Assembly: GCA_023441145.1 (NCBI GenBank)
Contig: JAEZQN010000130.1
Coordinates: forward strand, 1-7,412
Length of the DNA: 7,412 bases
Source: Bacillota bacterium
GTDB taxonomy: Bacteria; Bacillota; Clostridia; Lachnospirales; Lachnospiraceae
Direction of reading: 5' to 3'
A program made the translations under genes and the position numbers. Shown here in pieces: positions 1 to 6,492 of the stretch (its first letter is position 1; the number at the start of each line of letters is the position of its first letter). The notes below the pieces were generated by a model, which saw only the letters and a program-made list of their open reading frames with translations, had not been told where the DNA came from and searched no databases.

Positions 1-1597
1 ATTGGTAAACACAGTAGGAGGGAAGACAGTAAAGATTATTGTATTACTTGCGGGAATAATGTTTTTTTTAGCGATCGTGGAATACTGTTGTAACTATTTT
101 GTTACTTATAAAGGCCATATGATGGGTGCCAAGATGGAATTTGATATGAGAAATGACATTTTTGCACATTATCAAAAGCTTTCCTATAATTTTTTTGACA
201 ATGAGAAGACAGGGCAACTTATGTCCCGTATTACCAATGACTTATTTGATATTACAGAGCTATTACATCACGGGCCAGAGGATTTGGTTATTTCCACTAT
301 TAAGTTTATTGGTACCTTTGTGATTCTGTCTTTTGTCAATGTGTATCTTACTTTAGCGGTTTTTGTAGTGGTCATTTTAATGTTCCTATTTGCCTATTTT
401 GTATCTGGTAGAATGAAGAAGGCTATTCGTAGGAACAGGGAGAAGATAGCAGAGGTAAATGCTAGAATTGAGGATAATCTCTCTGGAATCCGTGTGGTAA
501 AGTCATTTGCTAATGAAGCTGAGGAAATGGAGAAGTTTAAAGATGGTAACTCTCGCTTTCTTCATAGCAAGAGGAACAGTTATATTGCTATGGCTACCTA
601 TCATTCTGGTTTGAATAGTTTTCTTTCGTTAATTAACGTAGTAGTGATTACTGGTGGTGGAATTTTGATTGCTAATAAAGTAATTGCAGTAGGTGATTTG
701 GTAACCTTTTTGTTATATAGCAATATCTTAATGGATCCAGTTAAGAAACTGATTAATTTTGTAGAGCAATTTCAGAATGGTATTACTGGATTTGAACGGT
801 TTATGGATATCATGGAGATTGAACCTGACATTAAGGATAATGAGAATGCTACAGACATTACCAATGTTCAAGGAAGCGTACGTTTCGAAAATGTTTCGTT
901 TCGCTATAATGACACCACCAACGAGGTTTTTAGTAATATAAACTTAGACGTAGCCCCAGGAGAATATGTTGCTATAGTTGGACAGTCTGGTGTTGGTAAG
1001 ACAACTATGTGCAACTTAATTCCTAGATTTTATGAGGTTAGTGAAGGTGATATCTATATGGATGGTAAAAATATAAAGGATATTACCCTAAGCTCACTTA
1101 GAAATAGTATTGGAGTTGTGCAGCAGGAGGTCTACCTCTTTGCAGGTACGGTGTATGATAATATACGCTATGGTAAATTAGATGCCACAGAGGAGGAGAT
1201 TATTGAGGCAGCGAAAAATGCCAATGCGCATGATTTCATTATGGAACTACCAGAAGGCTACCATACCTATATTGGACAAAGGGGTGTGAAGCTCTCAGGA
1301 GGCCAGAAGCAGAGAATCAGTATTGCTAGAGTATTCTTAAAGAATCCTCCTGTTCTAATCTTTGATGAAGCGACCTCTGCTCTAGATAATGAAAGTGAAA
1401 AGGTGGTACAAGCTTCTTTAGAAAAGCTATCAAAGAACAGAACCACCTTTGTAATCGCCCATCGTCTCACTACCATAAGAAATGCTAAGAGGATTATTGT
1501 GCTGACGGAGGATGGCATCACAGAGTCTGGTACACACCAAGAATTAATGGAAAAACATGGGATATACAATTCTCTTTACCAGTATAATCTTTGCTAA
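1..1597 (+). CDS. ABC exporter half-transporter, permease fused to ATPase (5' partial)
   Basis: This is an exporter-type ABC protein with a membrane domain followed by an ATPase domain; such proteins work as dimers that move a substrate out of the cell using ATP. The visible 531 codons begin in the second membrane helix (about residues 11-32 of the visible part), followed by the intracellular loop with NFFDNEKTGQLMSRITND, further helices at about 101-134 and 206-245, and the nucleotide-binding domain from about 292. That domain is intact: Walker A GQSGVGKTT (327-335, Lys333), Q-loop Gln375, signature LSGGQ (431-435), Walker B VLIFDE with Glu456, and switch His487. Full-length relatives are about 570-600 residues, so about 40-60 residues including helix 1 lie left of the window. 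The TTG at base 2 is therefore an internal codon. An upstream partner half-transporter is possible but not visible. The substrate cannot be deduced. The family call is secure. Confidence 0.95.
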   Translation, partial: LVNTVGGKTVKIIVLLAGIMFFLAIVEYCCNYFVTYKGHMMGAKMEFDMRNDIFAHYQKLSYNFFDNEKTGQLMSRITNDLFDITELLHHGPEDLVISTIKFIGTFVILSFVNVYLTLAVFVVVILMFLFAYFVSGRMKKAIRRNREKIAEVNARIEDNLSGIRVVKSFANEAEEMEKFKDGNSRFLHSKRNSYIAMATYHSGLNSFLSLINVVVITGGGILIANKVIAVGDLVTFLLYSNILMDPVKKLINFVEQFQNGITGFERFMDIMEIEPDIKDNENATDITNVQGSVRFENVSFRYNDTTNEVFSNINLDVAPGEYVAIVGQSGVGKTTMCNLIPRFYEVSEGDIYMDGKNIKDITLSSLRNSIGVVQQEVYLFAGTVYDNIRYGKLDATEEEIIEAAKNANAHDFIMELPEGYHTYIGQRGVKLSGGQKQRISIARVFLKNPPVLIFDEATSALDNESEKVVQASLEKLSKNRTTFVIAHRLTTIRNAKRIIVLTEDGITESGTHQELMEKHGIYNSLYQYNLC

Positions 1598-1643
1598 TCT
1601 GTAATTATGAAACTGTAAACAAGTTAGACAAAAGGATAAGAAT

Positions 1644-2468
1644 ATGAAGATAGATAAGAAAATTATATTTTTTGATATTGATGGAACATTAATAAACCAA
1701 AATAAAGAGGTAAGCCATAGTACAGCGAAAACCTTAAAGCGTTTAAAAGAAGTGGGGCACCAGATTTTTGTATGTACAGGAAGAACAAAATGTATGTTAC
1801 CTAAGGTGGTTACTGACCTTGACTTCGATGGTTATGTATATGGTGGAGGAACCGCTCTAGAATATGAAAATCAGTTGCTAAAGATAATGGAGCTCTCCTA
1901 TGATCAAATCCTTCATTTGACTGAATTACTAAAAAAGTACAACATATCCTATGTGTATGAAGGACATGACAATGTCTATATTGAGAGAGAGTTTTTTCAA
2001 GACAACCGTTACTATTATCGTAACTTTATCAGAACTCTTGGTGAAGTTTGTATTGGCTTTGATCACTATAGGGAGGTTAAGGCGAGTAAAATTACCTGTC
2101 TTCTACCAAATGATATGATTGAAGAAGATAAGAAGGGCTTTGTTCAGGCGCTTGAGAAGGATTATGAGGCAATTTTTCATGAAAGAACTGATAATGGTAT
2201 TATGACAGACGGACTTGTTGAAATCCTTCCAAAGGGTTGTACAAAGGGCACGGGAATAGAAGAAATGGCAGAAAGATTAGGGGTTGGCTTAGAGCACACA
2301 GTTGGTGTAGGTGACAGTAATAATGACATAGAGATGCTAGAAGTGGTAGATACAGCAATTTGTATGGGCAATGGTTCGATAAAAGCCAAAGCTCTGGCTG
2401 ATTTCATTACAAAGGATGTCAATGAGGATGGCATTCATTATGCAATGAAAACTTTGCAGTATATCTAA
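1644..2468 (+). CDS. Cof-type HAD-superfamily phosphatase
   Basis: A 274-residue cytoplasmic Mg-dependent hydrolase of the HAD IIB (Cof/YbjI/YidA-like) type. Motif I is DIDGTL, with nucleophile Asp11 and acid/base Asp13. Motif II is the Thr of CTGR (Thr45). The motif III Lys is in the PKGCTKG stretch (probably Lys201). Motif IV is GVGDSNNDIEML, with metal ligands Asp224 and Asp228. The segment between motifs II and III (about 84-190) is the C2 cap that sets substrate choice. Length is normal for the family, whose members dephosphorylate sugar phosphates, flavin or pyridoxal phosphates and similar small molecules; the substrate here cannot be read from sequence. The ATG is preceded by AAAAGGA with a 7-base spacing. 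The gene follows the ABC gene by 46 bp with no clear terminator between them, so the two may be co-transcribed. Nothing links them functionally beyond position. Confidence 0.93.
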   Translation: MKIDKKIIFFDIDGTLINQNKEVSHSTAKTLKRLKEVGHQIFVCTGRTKCMLPKVVTDLDFDGYVYGGGTALEYENQLLKIMELSYDQILHLTELLKKYNISYVYEGHDNVYIEREFFQDNRYYYRNFIRTLGEVCIGFDHYREVKASKITCLLPNDMIEEDKKGFVQALEKDYEAIFHERTDNGIMTDGLVEILPKGCTKGTGIEEMAERLGVGLEHTVGVGDSNNDIEMLEVVDTAICMGNGSIKAKALADFITKDVNEDGIHYAMKTLQYI

Positions 2469-2490
2469 ATTAATATGAAAACAAAAACAA

Positions 2491-2515
2491 GGCTATGGTA
2501 CTTAGTACCATAGCC
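2491..2515. terminator. Bidirectional intrinsic terminator between convergent genes
   Basis: GGCTATGGTAC, loop TTA, then GTACCATAGCC form a perfect 11-bp stem. It lies 22 bases after the HAD stop codon and 16 bases beyond the stop of the minus-strand small gene. Read on the minus strand, the stem is followed at once by TTGTTTTTGTTTT, a strong U-tract. Read on the plus strand it is followed by AATATTGTTGT, which is only moderately T-rich. It should therefore stop the small gene efficiently and the ABC-HAD transcript less well. Confidence 0.87.
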
Positions 2516-2531
2516 AATATTGTTGTAAAAA

Positions 2532-2786
2532 TTAATTCTCGCTGTCTTCCTCGCTGTCCTCAGCAACATCATTAATATTTATTGATACATATTCACGGTC
2601 GTTGTTATTGTCGGAACTTTCATCGGAATCATCGAAATCGTCAAAGTCATCATCGAAATCGTCATCAAAATCATCAAAATCATCGTTAGAATCTTTATTT
2701 GCTACTTTTTTTACCAAATATAATACGCCACCAGCTACAGCTGCTAAAGTTGCTGTGACAAGTAAAAACTTTCCGAATTTCTTCAT
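2532..2786 (-). CDS. Small membrane-anchored protein with Asp/Phe-rich acidic tail
   Basis: An 84-residue protein not assigned to a named family. It starts MKKFGKFLL, has one hydrophobic segment (about residues 7-25, rich in Ala, Val and Leu) and a short basic stretch (KKVANK, 26-31). A very acidic tail follows: residues 35-53 contain only Asp and Phe, then come Ser/Asp/Asn-rich residues and an acidic end. The basic start and Ala/Gly-rich helix fit either a membrane anchor or a signal peptide; no lipobox or clear signal peptidase site is seen. The minus strand is taken as coding because it has AGGAAG 8 bases before the ATG, a hydrophobic N-terminus and a strong downstream terminator. Short proteins of this anchor-plus-acidic-tail design are common in clostridial genomes, but their role is unknown. 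Cation binding or electrostatic contact with a basic partner is speculation. Confidence 0.85.
   Translation of the reverse strand: MKKFGKFLLVTATLAAVAGGVLYLVKKVANKDSNDDFDDFDDDFDDDFDDFDDSDESSDNNNDREYVSININDVAEDSEEDSEN
2628..2684 (-). repeat. Low-complexity Asp/Phe codon repeat inside the small acidic gene
   Basis: The coding strand here is a run of GAT/GAC and TTT/TTC codons giving Asp blocks of two or three separated by single Phe residues (Phe37, 40, 44, 48 and 51). On the plus strand it appears as ATC/ATCATC/AAA micro-repeats. It is a protein-level low-complexity tract and could vary in length between strains through slippage. Confidence 0.85.
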
Positions 2787-2830
2787 AACGCCATCTTCCT
2801 TTCTCCAAATAAATTATATCCTATTTCTAT

Positions 2831-2859
2831 ATTATAATTCTTTTTTGAGTAAAAGGGAA
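2831..2859 (-). promoter_or_regulatory. Candidate promoter for the small acidic gene
   Basis: On the minus strand a perfect -10 hexamer TATAAT (2831-2836) lies 17 bp from TTCCCT (2854-2859), a poor 3/6 match to the -35 consensus. It would give a leader of roughly 35-40 bases. A second TATAAT at 2813-2818 on the same strand has no recognisable -35. The region is very AT-rich, so chance -10 matches are likely and this is a weak call. Confidence 0.35.
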
Positions 2860-3143
2860 GATATTTTTCTGATAAATGGCTAAAACAAGAAGATTTAGAA
2901 AAATATTCATGGCAAATAATTAATAGAGTATTACGAATTATTAAATTTTATTATTTTAGGGAAAGTCTATTGACGAAAGGCATAAACGAGTACAAAATAA
3001 TAATGTATGCAGAAAGTAAATAAATCAAAAAATCAACTATTTCAGACGATCAATAGGATACAATAGAAGGCCCATGAATGGCCCAATGAGACGTAAGACA
3101 GCTACCTAATTTAGGAATTGTATAAGGTTGAGGGTATGAAAGG
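2840..3143 (+). other. Gene-free divergent region with possible folded leader
   Basis: This stretch separates the minus-strand small gene from the SGNH gene, and I see no credible gene in it. The left half (2880-2960) is AT-rich with nothing distinctive. The right half holds several short elements. CTATTGA (2967-2973) is complementary to TCAATAG (3050-3056). CAATAG occurs twice, at 3051-3056 and 3061-3066. An imperfect direct repeat GGCCCATGA / GGCCCAATGA spans 3069-3089. The palindrome CCTAATTTAGG lies at 3105-3115. GAGGG (3130-3134), 9 bases before the ATG at 3144, is the likely ribosome binding site. The region should carry the promoter of the downstream cluster and a leader. Confidence 0.6.
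2970..2998 (+). promoter_or_regulatory. Candidate promoter for the SGNH-led cluster
   Basis: TTGACG (2970-2975) is a 5/6 match to the sigma-A -35 and is followed after 17 bp by CAAAAT (2993-2998), a 4/6 match to the -10. Transcription would start near 3005, leaving a leader of about 140 bases. A competing candidate is GATACAAT at 3057-3064. Its TACAAT is a 5/6 -10, but it has no sigma-A -35 at the right distance. It resembles a sporulation sigma-E -10 with ACTATTT 14 bp upstream. Sequence alone does not decide between them. Confidence 0.35.
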
Positions 3144-4400
3144 ATGAGATATGAGGATTATGAGGATTCTGCAAATGATGAGTATGACATAGAATATTGT
3201 TCAATCCGAACTACCCGACAAAGGAAGCAAGCCTCAGATGATTATGAGTTACTAGAGAATTATGAGTTTATATCTCATCTAGAATCATCGGGTTTGCTGA
3301 AAGAGTATAGAGAGACTTTATGTAAGAGGGAACCTATCGAAGATATACATATCGATCTTAATTTTATGGAAGACCCTTCTTTCTACCATGAAGTAGAGTA
3401 TTTTGATAAACTGAATAAAACGCTAGAGATGGAGCTAGTAGAGTTAGATGGAAAACTCACAACTCCCCCATCTATTAGAAAACTTGCGAAGATACATAGT
3501 AAAAGTAAAATATGGAGAGTACAACTCTGTGTGGGAATATGTGCTCTATTGGTAATGTTTTTTGTAGTAGGTATTGGGTATTTCACTCCTGGCTTTTGGG
3601 ATTCAAAGGGCGATGTCTATGCATCTGATGATAGGACTGAGGTAACAAAAGACTTGGTAGCTAGTACTCCTACAATATCATCAGAAGGAATAAAGGATGT
3701 TTTAGATATACAATCAGTGGAGACGAAGAGTCAAGGTGGATTAAGCAAAGACAAAACTTATGAAGAGTATAATGATCAGAAAGTAATTCCTAGTGATAAA
3801 AAGAGTAATAAGGAAGAACATGGACAACAATTTCAGGATACTGCTTTTATAGGCAATTCTTTGGTTGTTGGCCTTAAACAAACCTGTAAGATTACCGGTG
3901 CAAGTTTTTACGCATACCAGAGTCTAGATATAGGTGATGCTTTTCAGAAAGCTTTTGTGTATGATAGACAGAAAGGTTCTAAGAGCACTATCTTGGAGGC
4001 GTTAAGTAAGAAGCAGTTTAAGAAAATCTATCTTATGTTTGGGATTAATGAATTAGGCTGGCCATATTCTGATGTTTTTATTCAGAAATACTCAGAGTTT
4101 ATACAACAAATAAAGGAATTGCAACCATCGGCTGAGCTTTACGTACAATCGATTTTGCCGGTTACAAGAAGCTGCTCGGATAAAAAGCCTGTTTTTTCAA
4201 AGAGTAATATTCTAGAACATAATGAACTTCTGAAAAAAATGAGTACAGATTTAAAAGTGGAATATCTAGATTTATATAGCTCTTTGTGTAATAAAAATGG
4301 GTATTTACCTGAGGATAGCAGTACAGATGGGATTCATTTGCGAAAAGCTAGTTATATCAAATGGTTAGACTATTTAAAGGAAGAAATAAGTGGAGAATGA
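3144..4400 (+). CDS. Membrane-anchored extracytoplasmic SGNH/GDSL-type hydrolase with long cytoplasmic N-terminus
   Basis: A 418-residue, single-pass protein. Residues 1-123 are acidic and Tyr/Glu/Asp-rich, ending in a basic patch (IRKLAKIHSKSKIWR). One hydrophobic helix follows (about 124-147), then a polar, probably disordered linker (150-230) and a C-terminal SGNH domain (about 232-415). The positive-inside rule puts the N-terminus in the cytoplasm and the enzyme outside. SGNH blocks are visible: block I IGNSLV with nucleophile Ser239, block III MFGINELG with Asn302, and block V DGIHL with Asp395 and His398. The family comprises esterases and acyltransferases acting on acyl groups of glycans, lipids and similar substrates. 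Its place just before lipoprotein, MBOAT and DHHW genes suggests O-acyl transfer to, or removal from, a surface glycan. The start is supported by GAGGG 9 bases upstream. No similarity is recognised for the N-terminal part. Confidence 0.88.
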   Translation: MRYEDYEDSANDEYDIEYCSIRTTRQRKQASDDYELLENYEFISHLESSGLLKEYRETLCKREPIEDIHIDLNFMEDPSFYHEVEYFDKLNKTLEMELVELDGKLTTPPSIRKLAKIHSKSKIWRVQLCVGICALLVMFFVVGIGYFTPGFWDSKGDVYASDDRTEVTKDLVASTPTISSEGIKDVLDIQSVETKSQGGLSKDKTYEEYNDQKVIPSDKKSNKEEHGQQFQDTAFIGNSLVVGLKQTCKITGASFYAYQSLDIGDAFQKAFVYDRQKGSKSTILEALSKKQFKKIYLMFGINELGWPYSDVFIQKYSEFIQQIKELQPSAELYVQSILPVTRSCSDKKPVFSKSNILEHNELLKKMSTDLKVEYLDLYSSLCNKNGYLPEDSSTDGIHLRKASYIKWLDYLKEEISGE

Positions 4401-4418
4401 TTTTGGAGGAATTATGAG

Positions 4419-4964
4419 ATGAACATACATGTATCAGATAAATTCATGGTTAAAGCTAAAAAAGTGGGGAGCATTTTTATGTGTAGCCTAATAGCTTTTA
4501 GTCTGTTTAGCTGTAGTGGAGCTGCCTCTAATAGTCCTTTGGCCCAGACGAATAAACCCACTAACATAGATATCGATGTGAAAGATTTGGCCATGGAGAT
4601 ATTTGAAGTAGGTGAATATTCAGATGAGCTGACACCTCTTGAGGATGATATGTTTGATGTGGTGTTTCAGACAGTGGATATAACTATGCTTACTGCTAAG
4701 TCAGCCTATGCAGGCTCTGGGGGATCTGCAGAACAGATTGTAGTTGCCGAAGCAAAGGATGAGGAAAGTGCCAAGCAGGTGAAAGATGCACTTAACCAAA
4801 AGCTTAAGGATGATATTGATATGAATGAGGGTTATCTACCAACAGAAGTCAACAAGTTAAATAATCCTGTGTTAGTCCAAAGTGGAAAGTATATCATTCT
4901 TTGCGTTTCCAACGATAATGATAAAATAGAACAGGTACTTTTAAAGAAAGGTATTATGTCATAA
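4419..4964 (+). CDS. Predicted lipoprotein, DUF4358-like
   Basis: A 181-residue secreted lipoprotein. The N-terminus has a basic stretch (KAKK), a hydrophobic core (about 17-31) and the lipobox LFSC, so Cys32 would be lipidated and the mature protein held on the outer face of the membrane. The mature part is a small acidic domain with an ASA/Q-type stretch SAEQIVVAEAKDEESA (103-118), YLPTE (139-143) and a C-terminal strand GKYIILCVSND (156-166). This pattern matches what I recall of DUF4358, a family of unknown function found in Firmicutes, often near MBOAT and DHHW genes. The assignment is from memory of the pattern. GGAGG at 4405-4409 lies 9 bases before this ATG. Met10 is an alternative start giving a more usual signal peptide length, but it has no ribosome binding site. 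The gene is 18 bp after the SGNH stop, so they are surely co-transcribed. Confidence 0.8.
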   Translation: MNIHVSDKFMVKAKKVGSIFMCSLIAFSLFSCSGAASNSPLAQTNKPTNIDIDVKDLAMEIFEVGEYSDELTPLEDDMFDVVFQTVDITMLTAKSAYAGSGGSAEQIVVAEAKDEESAKQVKDALNQKLKDDIDMNEGYLPTEVNKLNNPVLVQSGKYIILCVSNDNDKIEQVLLKKGIMS

Positions 4965-4981
4965 ATAAAATCTTTAGAAGG

Positions 4982-5017
4982 AGGAAGCAGATTAACGTCT
5001 GCATCTTCCTTTTCTTT
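4982..5017 (+). terminator. Terminator-like hairpin inside the cluster
   Basis: AGGAAG-CAGA (4982-4991), loop TTAACG, then TCTG (4998-5001), a 3-base bulge CAT and CTTCCT (5005-5010) form a 10-bp stem, followed by TTTCTTT. It begins 17 bases after the lipoprotein stop codon and ends before the MBOAT ribosome binding site. The bulge weakens it, so partial termination or a transcript-end stabiliser is more likely than a full stop. No convincing promoter is visible between it and the MBOAT gene. Confidence 0.6.
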
Positions 5018-5048
5018 GCGTAAGGATTTATGACTAAAGGAGTATAGT

Positions 5049-6479
5049 ATGGTATTCAGTAGTTTATTATATCTTTTTCGATTTTTTCCAATCGTAATTC
5101 TATTGTATTTTGCTGTGCCAAGAAAGTTCAAAAACTTTATCTTACTAATCACCAGTCTCTTTTTTTATGCTTGGGGAGAACCGAGATATGTTTTTTTGAT
5201 GATGGCAACAATACTGTTAGATTATGTTACAGGCATTTTGTTAGAATACTTCATGAACCAGGAAAAGGCAATGAGAGCAAAGGTTACTCTGATAGTATCC
5301 ATTGTGCTTAATCTTAGTGGTTTATGTTTTTTCAAATATATTGGGTTTATTACAGATAATATCAACGCTATTCCAGGAGTGGATATTACCCTTCTTAAGT
5401 TGGCATTACCAATAGGAATTAGTTTTTATACCTTTCAAAGCATGTCCTATGTGATTGATGTATACTGGGGCAATTGTAAGGCACAGAAGAATATCATTTC
5501 CTTTGGAACCTATGTTACCTTGTTCCCGCAGTTAATTGCAGGTCCTATTGTACAGTATAAGACCATTGCAGAACAGCTGGATCATAGAAAAGAGAGTGTG
5601 GACCAGTTTTCTGAAGGAATTGTACGGTTTATGTCGGGTGTGGGAAAGAAGGTCCTTTTTGCCAATAACATAGGGATTCTATGGGACCAGATTTCTGTTA
5701 TTCCCGTTGGTGAGCTCTCGGTTGTAACCGCGTGGCTTGGAGCCTTGGCATTTGCCCTACAGATTTATTTTGATTTCTCTGGTTATTCGGATATGGCCAT
5801 TGGACTTGGCAAAATGTTTGGTTTTACCTTCTTGGAGAACTTTAACTACCCATATCTTTCAAAAAGTATTACAGAGTTTTGGAGACGATGGCATATATCC
5901 CTTGGAACTTGGTTTAGAGAGTATCTCTATATCCCTCTAGGTGGGAATCGATGTTCCAAGGTGAAACAGATTCGTAATATTGCTATTGTGTGGTTTCTAA
6001 CTGGTCTATGGCATGGAGCTAGCTGGAACTTTGTGGCTTGGGGTGTTTATTTTGGTATATTACTTCTTGTTGAAAAATTCTTTCTTGGAAAGTGGATTGC
6101 CAAATGGCCGTCTGTTCTACAACATAGCTATACTTTAATTATTGTGTTAATTAGTTGGGTTATTTTTGCCTTTGAAGATCTGGGACAAGCCATCTCATAT
6201 CTTGGCGCTATGTTTGGAGCAGGTGCAGGCATTGTTAATACAGAGACCTACTATTTTATTAGTAACAATTTGATTTTGCTTCTTATCTTATTGGTAGGTG
6301 CTACTGACTATCCAAAGAAATTGGTGAAAAAGATAGCTGCCTGGGTAGCAGGGGCAAAACCATTCCTACAGTACTGTTATATGATTGGAGAGAATCTTTA
6401 CTTACTAGTACTGTTTTTGTTATCTATTGCCTACTTGGTAGGTAGTAGCTATAATCCATTTTTATATTTTCGGTTTTAA
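5049..6479 (+). CDS. MBOAT family O-acyltransferase, AlgI/DltB/PatA-like
   Basis: A 476-residue polytopic membrane protein with about ten or more hydrophobic segments. In AlgI and relatives it moves an acyl group from a cytoplasmic donor across the membrane to an extracytoplasmic acceptor or partner. Family hallmarks appear in order: FYAWGEPRY (39-47), LPIGISFYTFQSMSYVID (120-137), FPQLIAGPIVQY (159-170), FDFSGYSDMAIGLGKMFG (241-258), then NYPYLSKSITEFWRRWHISL (266-285) with His282, and WFLTGLWHGASWNF (315-328) with His322. His322 is the invariant MBOAT histidine, so the active site is intact. Length is close to that of AlgI-type proteins. AAAGGAG at 5036-5042 lies 6 bases before the ATG. The DHHW gene starts 13 bp after the stop, giving the usual MBOAT plus AlgJ-like pairing. 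The acceptor (exopolysaccharide, secondary wall polymer or peptidoglycan) cannot be told from this window. Confidence 0.95.
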   Translation: MVFSSLLYLFRFFPIVILLYFAVPRKFKNFILLITSLFFYAWGEPRYVFLMMATILLDYVTGILLEYFMNQEKAMRAKVTLIVSIVLNLSGLCFFKYIGFITDNINAIPGVDITLLKLALPIGISFYTFQSMSYVIDVYWGNCKAQKNIISFGTYVTLFPQLIAGPIVQYKTIAEQLDHRKESVDQFSEGIVRFMSGVGKKVLFANNIGILWDQISVIPVGELSVVTAWLGALAFALQIYFDFSGYSDMAIGLGKMFGFTFLENFNYPYLSKSITEFWRRWHISLGTWFREYLYIPLGGNRCSKVKQIRNIAIVWFLTGLWHGASWNFVAWGVYFGILLLVEKFFLGKWIAKWPSVLQHSYTLIIVLISWVIFAFEDLGQAISYLGAMFGAGAGIVNTETYYFISNNLILLLILLVGATDYPKKLVKKIAAWVAGAKPFLQYCYMIGENLYLLVLFLLSIAYLVGSSYNPFLYFRF

Positions 6480-6492
6480 GGGGGATAAATAG

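Noticed and set aside
2..4. TTG at base 2 as the start codon of the ABC gene
   Set aside because: The first membrane helix of the family is missing and no ribosome binding site can be seen; the gene simply enters from the left edge.
1267..1569. Minus-strand frame opposite the ABC ATPase motifs
   Set aside because: It is antisense to the conserved signature and Walker B region, a common source of spurious open frames.
2628..2684. CRISPR-like or intergenic tandem repeat
   Set aside because: The units are 3-9 bases, have no spacers, and are fully explained by Asp and Phe codons.
2602..2883. Ser/Lys-rich reading frame on the + strand opposite the small acidic gene
   Set aside because: It is the mirror of the Asp/Phe repeat. 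It lacks a ribosome binding site and domain features, whereas the minus-strand frame has a ribosome binding site, a membrane helix and a terminator.
2967..3056. Confident class I c-di-GMP riboswitch call
   Set aside because: Core sequences are off by insertions, there is no GNRA tetraloop with receptor, and the P3 strand sequence is missing. It is kept only as a possible leader structure in the findings.
4832..5152. Minus-strand frame across the lipoprotein-MBOAT junction
   Set aside because: It overlaps two well-supported + strand genes and the hairpin, and its composition is that of an antisense shadow.
5737..5940. 67-residue + strand reading frame inside the MBOAT gene
   Set aside because: It lies in an alternative frame of the conserved MBOAT core and shows no ribosome binding site or domain.
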